Assembly (NCBI RefSeq): GCF_045679555.1
Contig: NC_092115.1
Location: forward strand, 36,402,728 to 36,466,727
Reading direction: 5' to 3'
Source: Salvelinus alpinus
Taxonomy: Eukaryota; Chordata; Actinopteri; Salmoniformes; Salmonidae
DNA: 64,000 nucleotides
A model generated the notes under the pieces. The model ran no database searches, was not told the DNA's origin, and saw only the letters and a list, made by a program, of their open reading frames with translations. Every line of letters begins with the position of its first letter. Positions within the stretch are counted from its first letter, which is position 1. Shown here in pieces: positions 36,301 to 47,560 of the stretch. The translations under genes were made by a program, and so were the position numbers.

Positions 36301-37320
36301 CTTCCCTGTAAAACATTTTAAAAATCAGAAATGATGGCTGGATTCACAAGATGTGGTGCATCTGGTGTCTTGGACTTGTGATTTAATGATATTTAGATGC
36401 TAGTATTTACTTGTGACGCTATGCTAGGCTATGCTAGTCAGCTTTTTTACTGTGGGGGGTGCTCCCGGATCCGGGTTTGGGAGGAATTAGAGGTTAAAGT
36501 CAAGTGCAATAGTGACATCATTTAGGACCTTTAAGGTTGCAGTGACACATCCATAACCTGAGCGGAAACCAGATTACATACCCGAGAGAATACTATAGAC
36601 ATCAAGAAAGCCAGTCAGTTGATTATTGACAAGTTTTTCAAACACTTTTGATTTTTGATAAACAGGGGAAAAGATTTATTGACCTATAACAGTTATGATC
36701 AGCTTGATCTCCCCCTTTAAATAAAGGATGCACCGTGGCTGCCGTCCAAGCAATGGGAACCGCCTCAGAGAGGAGAGACAGGTTACAAAGGTCAGAGAAC
36801 CTTAAAGAAGAAAGGGTCTAAACCATCTGACCCAGATGTTTTTTGGGGGTCAAGTTTAAGGAGCTCCTTTAGCACCTCGGACTCAGTGACCGCCTGCAGA
36901 GAGAAACTTTGTAGCGGGGCAGGGGAAAAAGAGGGAGGAGCATTGGGGATAGACGCATTAGAAGGGGTGGGAGATGATGAAATGTTGGACGGGCAAGGAG
37001 GCAGAGTCAAATAGGGATCCTGACTTAATGAAGTGGTGATTAAAAAGTTCAGCCATGTGCTCCTTGTCAGTAACAACCACATCATCAACATTAAGGGACA
37101 TGGGCAGCTGTGAGGAGGAGGGTTTATTCTCCAGGTCTTTAACTGTTTTCCAGAACTTCTTGGGGTTATACCCATAGAGAGAACTTCTCCTTAAAGTAAC
37201 TATCTATGGCCTTCTGAATAGCCTGAGTGCACTTATTTCTAATTTGCCTGAACAAGAGTCAGTCGGCCTGAGTATGCGTGTGCCGAGCGATTTGACAAAT
37301 GGAATTATTGAGGTGGAGTA
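33385..37320 (-). mobile_element. LINE with reverse transcriptase remnants, split by a TTAA element
   Basis: The minus strand encodes LLKLDPQKTSGSDGLDPFFF (about 36800-36870), then after the 1.8-kb insertion VRLRSIGVSEEAFCLVCELP (about 34520-34590), LNTSKTKAMWFGRKNAHL and VVTSYKHLGEWLDDKLSF (34018-34323), and SAIRFATNAPYRTHHCTLYY (33437-34015). It has several frame breaks and lacks the endonuclease domain. Its 3' tail is the inverted partner of 31925-32300. Confidence 0.8.
34669..36493 (+). mobile_element. TTAA-flanked noncoding element, copy A (1.8 kb)
   Basis: Interrupts the LINE and is bounded by TTAA at 34665-34668 and 36494-36497. Removing it and one TTAA restores 'ttgcTTAAagtcaag' in the LINE. 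It shares long, strong similarity with 45742-47345, for example 'gattctgatggaagctc' at about 35364 and 46437. It has no open frame. TTAA targets suggest a piggyBac-type nonautonomous element, but its terminal repeats are weak. Confidence 0.7.
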
Positions 37321-37322
37321 AC

Positions 37323-37617
37323 TCTGCCAGATCAAATAAAATAAAATGTTATTGGTCACATACACATGGTTAGCAGATGTTACTGTGAGTGTAGCGAAAT
37401 GCTTATGCTTCTAGATACGACAGTGCAGCAGTATCTAACAGGTAATATCTCACAATTCCACAACAAAACCTAATATCTAACATATTCCACAACAAAACCG
37501 AATACACACAATCTAGTAAAGGAATGGGATAAGAATATATAAGTATAAAATATATGGATGAGCAGTAACAGAGCGACTAAAATACAATAGATAGTGAAGG
37601 ATACAGTATACATTATA
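37323..37617 (-). mobile_element. L2-type LINE 3' tail
   Basis: 'cacatacacatggttagcag' and the following text match the tail at 3885-4280. The same LINE's 5' end probably lies at 40782-41640, beyond two Tc1 copies. Confidence 0.75.
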
Positions 37618-39512
37618 TTCAGTTGAAGTCGGAAGTTTACATACACTTAGGTTGGAGTCATTAACATTTCTAAAGGCTATGGGGCAGTATTTTGACGTCC
37701 GGATGAAAGCATGCCCAAAGGAAACTGCCTGTTACTCAGGCCCAGAAGATAGGATATGCGTATAATTGGTAGACATGGATAGAAAACACTCTAACGTTTC
37801 TAAAACTGTTTAAATGATGTCTGTGAGTATAACAGAACTGATTTGGCAGGCGAAACCCCGAGGAAAAACCATCCAGGGAAAAACAAAATTGAGGTCATAG
37901 GATTTTCCAATAGTTTTCTAAAGGAAACCCTATTTATTAGGAACCTGGTTGCAGTTCCTATGGCTTCCACTAGATGTCAACAGTCTTTAGAAATTGGTCT
38001 ATGTTTTTATTTTAAAGAAATGAAGAAGTAGTGCTATTCATTCCATGTGTCACTCTGAAGGTCCCTACTATTTTGGGGCATGTGAACAGGAGCGCGGTCC
38101 ATGTTATTTTTCTTCGGTATTGGAAACAGATTATCCCGTCTAAAATTGTATCGATTATTTACATTTTAGGATACCTGAGGTTGGATTAGGAACATTGTTT
38201 GAAATGTTTGGACCAAGTTTACAGGTAACTTATTAGATACTTTGTAGTCATGTTGGGCGAGTTGGAACTGGTGTATTTCTGAATCAAACGCGCCAAATAA
38301 ATAGACATTTTGGGGATATAAAGAAGGCATTTATCGAACCAAACAACCAATCATTGTGTCACTGAGACATTTGGGATTGCAAAAAGAAGATCTTCAAAGG
38401 TAAGGCATTTATTATATCGTTATTTCTGACTTTTGTGTCGCACCTGCCTGGTTGGAAAATGATTTTCATGTGTTTGTATGCGGGGTGCTGTCCTCAGATA
38501 ATCGCATGGTCTGCTTTCGCCGTAAAGCCTTTTTGAAATATGGCACAGCGGCTGGATTAACAAGAAGTTAAGCTTTATTTTGATGTATTACACTTGTATT
38601 TTCGTGAATGTTGAATATTGATATTTCTGTAGTTTGAATTTGGCGCTCTGCAATTTCACTGGATGTTGTCAAATCTATCCCGCTAACGGTATTGGCGTGT
38701 GAGGGATCACTAAGAGGTTTTTAAAACTCGTTTTTCAACCACTCCACAAATTTCTTGTTAACAAACTATAGTTTTGGCAAATCGGTTAGGACATCTACTT
38801 TGTGTATGACACAAGTCATTTTTCCAACAATTGTTTACAGACAGATTATTTCACTTATAATTCACTGTATCACAAATCCAGTGAGTCAGAAGTTTACATA
38901 CTACTCATTTGAAAGTGCCTATAAAAAGCTTGGAAAATTCCAGAAGATGATGTCATGGCTTTAGAAGCTTCTGATAGGCTAATTGACATAATTTGAGTCA
39001 ATTGGAGGTGTACCTGTGGATGTATTTCAAGGCCTACCTTCAAACTCAGTGCCTCTTTGCTTGACATCATGGAAAATCTAAATAAATTAGCCAAGACCTC
39101 AGAGAAAAAGAAAAAAAAAGCGTGTGCGAGCAAGGAGGCCTACAAACCTGACTCAGTTACACCAGCTCTGTCAGGAGGAATGGGCCAAAATTCACCCAAC
39201 TTATTGTGGGAAGCTTGTGGAAGGTTACCCAAAACGTTTGACCCAAGTTAAACAATTTAAAGGCAATGCTACCAAATACTAATTGAGTGTATGTAAACTT
39301 CTGACCCACCGGGAATGTGATGAAAGAAATAAAAGCTCAAATAAATCATTCTCTCTACTATTATTCTGACATTTTACATTCTTAAAATAAAGTGGTGATC
39401 CTAACTGACCTAAAACAGGGAATTTTTACTAGGATTAAATATCAGGAATTGTGAAAAACTGAGTTTAAATGTATTTGGCTAAGGTGTATGTAAACTTCCG
39501 ACTTCCAACCAA
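37618..39512 (+). mobile_element. Tc1-like transposon, third family, internally deleted
   Basis: The end CAGTTGAAGTCGGAAGTTTA near 37619 pairs with 'aacttccgacttcc' near 39494. Transposase is reduced to a start (ATGGAAAATCTAAAT near 39069) joined directly to the C-terminal part (GCGTGTGCGAGC near 39120), so its middle is deleted. TTAA element copy B is inserted at 37665-38720. Confidence 0.8.
37665..38720 (+). mobile_element. TTAA-flanked noncoding element, copy B (1.06 kb)
   Basis: Bounded by TTAA at 37661-37664 and 38721-38724. Excising it with one TTAA restores 'gagtcaTTAAaactcg', the intact Tc1 text seen at 50321-50336 and 58121-58133. It is a diverged or shorter relative of copies A and C (shared 'agaaaacactctaacgtttc' type segment near 37783). 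No open frame. Confidence 0.7.
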
Positions 39513-40781
39513 TTACCTTCAGCAGTCACATAATTATTTAAATAAAGTCCACATGTGTGCACTCTAAGTGTCACATGATCTGTCACATGATCTCAGTGTA
39601 TATATACACCTGTTCTGAAAGGCCCCAGAGTCTGCAACACCACTAAGCAAGGGGCACCACCAAGCAAGCGACACCATGAAGACCAAGGAGCTCTCCAAAC
39701 AGGTCAGGGACAAAGTTGTGGAGAAGTACAGATCAGGGTTGGGTTATAAAAAAATATCCAAAACTTTGAACATCCCACGGAGCACCATTAAATCCATTAT
39801 TAAAAAATTTGAAGAATATGGTACCACAACAAACCTGCCAAGAGAGGGCCGCCCACCAAAACTCACGGACCAGGCAAGGAGGGCATTAATCAGAGAGGCA
39901 GTAAAGAGACCAAAGAAAACCCTGAAGGAGCTGCAAAGCTCCACAGCGGAGATTGGAGTATCTGTCCATAGGACCACTTTAAGCCGTACACTCCACAGAG
40001 CTGGGCTTTATGGAAGAGTGGCCAGAAAAAAGCCATTGCTTAAAGAAAAAAATAAACAAACACATTTGGTGTTCGCCAAAAGGCATGTGGGAGACTCCCG
40101 AAACATATGGAAGAAGGCACTCTGGTCAGATGAGACAAAAATTTAGCTTTTTGGCCATCAAGGAAAATGCTATGTCTGGCGAAAACCCAACACCTCTCAT
40201 CACCCCAAGAACACCATTCCCCACATGGTGGTTGCAGCATCATGCTGTGGGGATGTTTTTCATTGGCAGGGACTGGAAACTGGTCAGAATTGAAGGAATG
40301 ATGGATAGAGCTAAATACAGGGAAATCCTTGAGGGAAACCTTTTTCAGTTTTCCAGAGATTGAAGACTGGGACGGAGGTTCACTTTCCAGCAGGACAATG
40401 ACCCTAAGCATACTGCTAAAGCAACACTTGAGTGGGGGAAACACTTGAATGTCTTGGAATGACCGAGTCAAAGCCCAGACCTCAATCCAATTGAGGATCT
40501 GTGGTGTGACTTAAAAATTGCTGTACACCAGCAGGAACCCCTCCAACTACAAAGTATTGTCTTAGGGGGTTGAATAGTTATGCACGCTAAAGTTTTCAGT
40601 TTTTTTCTCTTATTTCTTGTCTGTTTCACAATTAAAAGAAATTTGCATCGTCAAAGTGGTAGGCATGTTGTGAAAATCAAATGATACAAACCCCCCCAAA
40701 ATCTATTTTAATTCCAGGTTTTAAGGCAACAAAATAGGAAAAATGCCAAGGGGGGTGAATACTTTCGCAAGCCACTGTTGG
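39513..40781 (+). mobile_element. Tc1-like transposon with long transposase frame
   Basis: 39676-40146 is open for 156 codons: MKTKELSKQVRDKVVEKYRS, a paired DNA-binding domain with GREGRPPKLT-type linker, and the first catalytic region LWSDETKI. It stops at TAG 40144 (usually Glu). Downstream plus-strand fragments continue (NTIPHMVVAASCCGDVF-type in shifted frames; 'gacaatgaccctaagcatac'). The right end is 'aatactttcgcaagccactg'; the left terminus is lost against the preceding Tc1. Inactive. Confidence 0.8.
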
Positions 40782-41640
40782 TAGCCTTGTTCTCAAATTA
40801 GCTTTGTTAAAATCCCCAGCTACAATAAATGCTGCCTCAGGATATATAGTACTAGTTTGCATAAAGTCCAGTGAAGTGCCTTGATGACTGTCTTAGTATC
40901 CGCTTGTGGGGAGATATGCACGGCTGGGCTGTGACGATAACCGAGGAGAGTTCTCTTGGGAGATAACACGTTCGGCATTTGATTGTGAGGAATTCTAGGT
41001 CAGGTGAACAAAAGGACTTGAGTTCCTGTATGTTGTCACCATTACACCATGAGTTGTTAATCATGAAACATACACCCTTGCCCTTCTTCTTACCGGAGAG
41101 ATGTTTATTCCTGTCGGCGCGATGTACTGAAAATCCCGTTGGCTGTATGGACTCCGACAGCATGTCCCCAGCTAGCCATGTTTCTGTGAAACAGAGTATG
41201 TTACAATCCCGGATATCTCTTTGGAAAGCAACTCTTGCCCAGATTTCGTTGGCATTGTTAACTAGGGACTGGATATTAGCGAGTAATATACTCGGGAGCG
41301 GTGGGTGGTGTGCGCGCATCCGAAGCCTCACTAGAAGACTACTCCGGCACCCTCTCCTCCGGCGGCGTTGTTTTGCGTCGGCCCCTGGAATCAGTTCAAA
41401 TGCCCTGGGAGGTGCAGACAAAGGATCCGCTTTGGGAAAGTCATATTCCTGGTCGTAGTGCTGGTTGTGCTGGTAAGTTGATGTCTCTCTGATATCCAAT
41501 AGTTCTTCCAAGTTGTATGTAATAACACTTACGGTTTTCTGAGCTAACAATGTAATAAATAATACATTTAAAAAAACAAATACTGCACAGTTTCCTAAGG
41601 ACTTGAAGCGAAACTGCTATCTCTATTGGCGCCATCTTGT
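40782..41640 (-). mobile_element. L2-type LINE 5' end with endonuclease start
   Basis: The minus-strand frame at 40852-41550 encodes PSILLANIQSLVNNANEIWA, CNILCFTETWLAGDMLSESI and FLTIKCRTCYLPRELSSVIV, the beginning of the AP-endonuclease domain. It includes the 5' leader (AAGATGGCGCCAATAGAG near 41635). It is probably the 5' part of the LINE whose tail lies at 37323-37617. Confidence 0.78.
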
Positions 41641-44600
41641 TATCACGGTCGATCAGTGGCTGAACCTGTTTTTAATTCAAATTTTCTTTATGGGCGCGTA
41701 TTTGTTAACGATACCAGGCTAAGGATGTTGATATAAGTCATGATATTAAGAAAAGTGTTTATTTCCATCAAGTGTATTTGATAGGTTTCGTTTATGTAGC
41801 TAGCTTGGCTGGATAGCCACTTTGGAAACTACTGGCTGGCTAGCTAGCTGAAACTGAAGAGATGAGAGAACGTTTTTCTGATTGAAGCACACATCTGACG
41901 GTGACAGTGCCCCCCTGTGGACTGAATTGGAACTTTACTACAACATTAACCTAGGACTGTTATGGTAATTGAATAACCATGTAATTGAAGATTATGCATG
42001 AAAACCGCTATGAAAATAGTGTAACGACCCTGGGTTTATAAACGGGATATCGACTCTGCTGCTTGAGCATGCTTTTGGGGCACAGTCGATAACGCGCTGG
42101 ACTTCGGGCTAGAAGGTCGAGGGTTCGAGGCCTGCTCCCTGCCTGTTTCATTACAATAGAATAACCATCAAAACTGTTTAAATAGGCATACATTCATTTA
42201 TTTTTTATTTTTACTAACTTTATTTTTACTTTTAAGGTTGGATATGTCGAAGTATTCATTAATTATTCAACAGTAGTCGACGAGATTGTTCTGGCTCTGA
42301 GACCTATAATGTGCTTATTTTCAAACATTTGCCACAATGCAATTCGCGCGAAAACACCATTCTAAACAGCGCACCTGATGCAAGTTGTATATGACAGATG
42401 AAAATCTCCGTTAGATATTTAGAAAGAGTGTAAATCTAAAGATGCAACAACTATGATGGGATGCTAATATGACTAGGATTGTGCCTTTAGCTTCTGGACA
42501 ATGGGCCGGATCCAATCATTTTGATTGATTTCATGCAATGTTGCACTTCACTAGCGATAGCTCAAGTCAAGACAGACAGAAAGGGAGGCAGACAGCCTGA
42601 GTAGATAGATGTACCGGAATTTTCATCAGTATATTTTCTGTTTTTATTGGTCTGCTTTATGTAGGCTATTTAGCTGCCAAGGTAGGCAGGTGCTCTTGCA
42701 TTAGTTTAATTTAAACTTTTATATTTTTATCATTTTAATTAAGATTTTTATGATTAACCACGTGACAATGAATTTGACAAACAAAAACGTTATTGAAATT
42801 CAATTGTTCCACGAAAAGGCGCATATGAAAATCATAACTGGCATGCAAATCGGTTGAAATGATAGTATAGATTGTATGCTTCCCCAAACTTGAAACTCAA
42901 GTCTTTATAAAATAATTGCCTCCGCATTTCAATGGTCGGACTTTCAAGCAAGGTAAAACATGCCTCATAATATGAAGTAAAACATTCAGGTTTCAAACAA
43001 TTAAGTATGTTTTCAAAATGCATATGCCTCCATCTTGTAAATTGGTGGGTGACACGCTGATAGCCTGCATATAATTGCTTTTTCTCCCAGTAAATTTGGC
43101 CAGCAATCAGGGCTCACGACTAACTTTTTCCATCACTGTCCCGGTACTATCCCGAAGTACAATTTCAACTGTCCCAAACTGAATTTGAACCGTCCCTAAA
43201 TTTAAATACTAGTTTGTTTATGTTTTGCTGTGCCAACAAGGGTCTAGGTCATTTGCTGTGCTTTAAAAGTAATTGGTGTATTTCTGAGACATAAACCTAA
43301 ATTGTTAAGAAAAAAACTTTTGAATCTTAATGAAAACAAACATCCATTACATTATTAATAATTATTGAAAAATAGGGGTAGGGTTAGGATTGTAGAGAAT
43401 CGAAGGACCATGATAGCAACCACATTAGATTGTCTGGTCAGATCAAGGATGAGGCAGATGTCCAGGTTAATGGGAGTTTAATGGAAGAAGATGTCCACAT
43501 TTACACACACATCACACACACACCTGACCACTCAGAATCATGTCCAGTGAGAACTGACATTGACTATGTGGTCCTGAAAGGAAAGCGGGGAAAGATAACT
43601 TAGGCTATAGCACTGCTATAATATGAATGACTTGGCTGTATAAGCTAACACAGGTCAGTATATAACAGCAAGGGTTATACACTACAGCAGGCATAAGGCC
43701 TAGTCACATGGCAATATACTAAACAGCCTATTGGACTTCTACACATGAAACTCAGGCAAATGTGCTCAAATAAACATGAAAATAATATTGAAATGTATAC
43801 ATAATATAATTACAATGAGCATGAGTGATATATATAGACTAGAAAATATCCTAGCAACTCTAACGCTAACAAACCGCTAATCGCCATGCTAAAATACTCA
43901 TGCATTCCAATGCAAAATGCTAACGGGAGTGCTAACACTGGCGGGAGTTTGAGTTCGCTAACAAGCTCAACACATTGTAATTGTACACAATAAACCACAA
44001 AACCTAGCTCCACATAACATGACACAGATCTCAATGCACTTAGGTTTAGATGCACTCACATTCAAACATCAGACATTCAGTCCACAGGAGGGAAAGTTCA
44101 GCAGGAGGGAAAATTGTGGAAGTGCTCATCAAGATGGGGAAAGCATATTTCTGACCACACAGCATGCTGGGGTCATAGACCAACTGAAACTGAAGTCCCT
44201 GGAATCAAAGCTGGTGATAGGCTGAACGAGATGTGGTGATAAGTAATTGGCGTGACCTTGACCAATAAGCCACTAACAAAAGTGGGGTCCTCTGAATAGG
44301 AGACTAAGCTGCCCGACTAAAACTCAACAAAGGGCAGCAAGGGCTAACAGTCACTGAGAGGAATGACGTGAATACGTGTGGTCATCCAGAGAGGCAGAAA
44401 TGTAGACCAGATGGGTGATTGGTCCAACAGAAGGCCTGTCTTTAAGTGCACCTGGCCACCCCATCACAAAGGTGCTTGAGGTCACCAGACTGTGGGGGGC
44501 AGTGCAGGTTGTGAAGCAGTTCTGGAATAGGGAAGCCAACAAGATGCGGTGGTGAATCCGATGACGGCTGCCCCAATCGGCCCAGGAACAGGCAACAGGA

Positions 44601-44867
44601 GCACCTCAATGGTGAGCGCTTGTAAGACCCCCAGGGGAGGAGCAGGAGTCTTATTGACCCCTGGCAGGGTGTCAGCTGAGAACATCAGGATTGGAGACCG
44701 CAGGGCGACAGCGGCAGAGCTCGAAGAGAATCTCAGGACTGGAGATCGCAGGGCTGCAGCAGCAGAGATTGACCCTGGGACCTGAACCTAGGACCTGATA
44801 CTTAGGCTGCAGGAGCCACAAGCAGCAACGGGCAGTGGCAATCGCACAGGCCGGACCCAGTCAGAGG
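41641..44867. other. 3.2-kb stretch without a gene
   Basis: No conserved coding frame on either strand. It holds a tRNA-like fragment at 42077-42139 and two imperfect 40-base copies of a 'ggagaccgcagggcgacag'-type unit near 44690-44770. The origin may be the Harbinger interior or unknown repeats. Confidence 0.4.
42077..42139 (+). tRNA. tRNA-Arg(UCG)-like pseudogene or tRNA-derived head
   Basis: GGGGCA at the start can pair with TGCTCC at the end. CTGGACTTCGGGCTAG resembles the anticodon arm of tRNA-Arg with anticodon TCG, and GGGTTCGAGGCC is a B box with one change. At 63 bases it is too short, with a reduced D arm, so it is unlikely to be functional. Confidence 0.4.
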
Positions 44868-45352
44868 TGGAGTGCTGCAGAGATGGTTGTCCTTCTGGAA
44901 GGTTCTCCCAGAGGAACTCTGTAGCTCTGTCAGAGTGACCATTGGGTTCTTGGTCACCTCCCTGACCAAGGCCCTTCTCCCTCGATTGCTCAGTTTGGCC
45001 GGGCGGCCAGCTCTAGGAAGAGTCTTTCATAGTTTTGATGTCTTTACTATTATTCTACTCTAAAAAAAAAAAATAATAAAGAAAAACTCTTGAATGAGTA
45101 GCTGGTATTGTATGTAAATATGATTTTCAGTTTTTCTTGAATGAGTAGCTGGTATTGTATGTAAATATGATTTTCAGTTTTTAATTCTTAATAAATTAGT
45201 AACATTTAAAAAAAAAAAATATTTTCGCTTTGTCATTATGGGGTAGTGTGTAGATTGATGAGGGGAAAAATCAATTTCATCCATTTTAGAATAAGGCTGC
45301 AACATAACAAAATGTGGAAAAAGTCAAGCGGTCTGAATACTTTCCGAATGCA
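44868..45352 (-). mobile_element. Chimeric Tc1 remnant with 47-bp tandem duplication
   Basis: 44868-45028 matches the transposase N-terminal region of the 2843/24864 family. It then runs into text like the terminus of the 20169 family ('ttcatagttttgatgtcttt'). It ends with a terminus of the first family ('ctgaatactttccgaatgca'). A 47-base unit is tandemly repeated at 45089-45135 and 45136-45182. It appears assembled from two Tc1 families. Confidence 0.6.
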
Positions 45353-45662
45353 CTTTCCGAATGGGATCATCAGATCATGATATTTTGCTCTTTCACACCT
45401 AGGCTTTGTGATTATCGAGGCAGGGAGTGTTGGAAAGTTCCTCAGCATTTGAAAAATCTATCATTCGCAATGGATTTAAAAAACACTTTGTTGACTTGTG
45501 TGTACGTGGTGTTGTGGTGTACGTAGTGAGTTAAGACTATCAGAAATAAGACATTGCCATATGGCACTTTCCTACATATACATGCATTCTGGACATGCGC
45601 CATATCTTCACCACACAGCCCTACCTTTCTTATTGATGCAACATTGGAAATTATACTCAATA

Positions 45663-45737
45663 CATATTATCTTCAAATCAAAATCAAATCAAAATACAAC
45701 AGGTGTACCTTACAGTGAAATGCTTACATACAAGCCC
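45663..45737 (-). mobile_element. LINE tail, outer part
   Basis: 'aaatcaaatcaaaatacaac' followed by 'cagtgaaatgcttacataca' is the start of a LINE tail in reverse. It resumes at 47346 after TTAA element copy C. Confidence 0.65.
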
Positions 45738-45741
45738 TTAA

Positions 45742-47345
45742 CTTTTCTCAATAGGGGGGGCGCTGTTTTCACTTTGTAAAAAATCGTTCCCAAATTAAAC
45801 TGCCTCGTACTCAATTCTTGCTCGTACAATATGAATATTATTATTACTATTGGTTAGAAAACACTCTCTAGTTTCTAAAACCGTTTGAATTATATCTGTG
45901 AGTAAAACAGAACTCATTTTGCAGCAAACTTCCTGTCAGGAAGTGAGAAATCTGAAATCGAGGGCTCTGTTCCAGGGTCAGTTTATTAATTTGCATGGAA
46001 TCTATGGGTCTACATGCACTGCATACGCCTTCCACTAGATGTCAGTAGGCAGTGCGAGTTGGAATGGGGTGTCTAGCTAGATCTGAGGCCGAACAAAACG
46101 TCTTGGAACGGAGGGTCTGGTCTTTTCACCGTTTGGCCTGACGCAAGAGGGACCTCTGCATTGCGTTCAGAAAAGCTTTCGTTTTAGAAGTTAGATATAT
46201 CCGGCTCTGATTTTATTTGATATATGTGTTAAAAACATCATAAGGTAGTTATTTTAAACCGAGTTATATCAGTTTATATCAGTATATTGCGATTTTCGGT
46301 ATTTCCTTTGTTATGCGTTATTGTGAGTTGGACACTTCCGTGCCGCATGGCCATCTTTGTTAGCTAAATCGACAGATGAAGACGACATTCTACAACCAAA
46401 CAACGATTATTCTGGAAAAAGGACACCTTGTACAAGATTCTGATGGAAGCTCATCAAATAGTAGGAACCATTTATGATATTATTTCGTATTTCTGTCGAA
46501 AATGTTTAGACTATATTCCGCCCAGATTTCGGGCGCTATCTCGCTATAACGTAAGCTGTATGTTGTAATAAGGTTATTTTTAAAAATCTAACACAGCGGT
46601 TGCATTAAGAACTAGTGTATCTTTCATTTGCTGTCCAACCTGTATTTTTTAGTAAAGTATATGATTAGTTATTTGATTAGATGATGTGAGTGTCAGAAAT
46701 ATATCCGGATTATTTTGTGCTGTTTGGCTAGTATTCACATTGTTCAACCACGAATTGTACCGCTAAATATGCACATTTTCGAACAAACCATATATGTATT
46801 GTGTAATATGATGTTATAGGACTGTCATCTGATGAAGTTTGAGAAGGTTAGTGAAAAAATTAATATCTTTTGCTGGTTTATTCGCTATCGCTAACGTGCC
46901 TTGAATGAATGCGGCTGTGTGGTAGGCTATTGTAGTAAGCTAATATAATGCTATATTGTGTTTTCGCTGTAAAACACTTAAAAAATCTGAAATATTGGCT
47001 GGATTCACAAGATGTTTGTCTTTCATTTGCTGTACACCGTGTATTTTTCATAAATGTTTTATGATGAGTATTTAGGTATTTCACGTTGGTTTCTGTAGTT
47101 ATTCTAGCTGCTTTGGTGAGACTACTGCAATGTAAAATTATGATTTATACCTGAAATATGCACATTTTTCGAACAAAACATATGCTATACAATAAATATG
47201 TTATCGGACTGTCATCTGATGAAGTTGTTTCTTGATTAGTGACTATTTATATCTTTATTTGGTCGAATTTGTGATAGCTACCTATGCAGTAAAAAAATTG
47301 TGAAAATATGCGGTTGGGTCTTTTGCTATCGTGGTTAGCTAATAG
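45742..47345 (+). mobile_element. TTAA-flanked noncoding element, copy C (1.6 kb)
   Basis: The left end follows TTAA at 45738-45741. It is closely similar to copy A across almost its whole length (for example 'gtactcaattcttgctcgta' in both). The right end is cut where copy A has about 190 more bases, and the LINE tail resumes without a second TTAA, so the end was lost by deletion. Confidence 0.68.
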
Positions 47346-47560
47346 AAAATACCCCCAAAAAGTAAGAGATAAGAATACCAAATAATTAAAGAGCAGCAGT
47401 AAATAACAATAGCGGGGCTATATACAGGGGTACCGGTACAGAGTCAATGTGCGTGGGCACCAGTGTCGAGGTAATTATGGTAATATGTACATGTAGGTAG
47501 AGTTATTAAAGTGACTATGCATAGATAATAACAGAGAGCAGCAGCAGCGTAGATGCTTTT
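47346..47560 (-). mobile_element. LINE tail, inner part
   Basis: 'gtaagagataagaataccaa' and 'ggtaccggtacagagtcaat' belong to the same L2-type tail as 45663-45737, interrupted by copy C. Confidence 0.65.
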
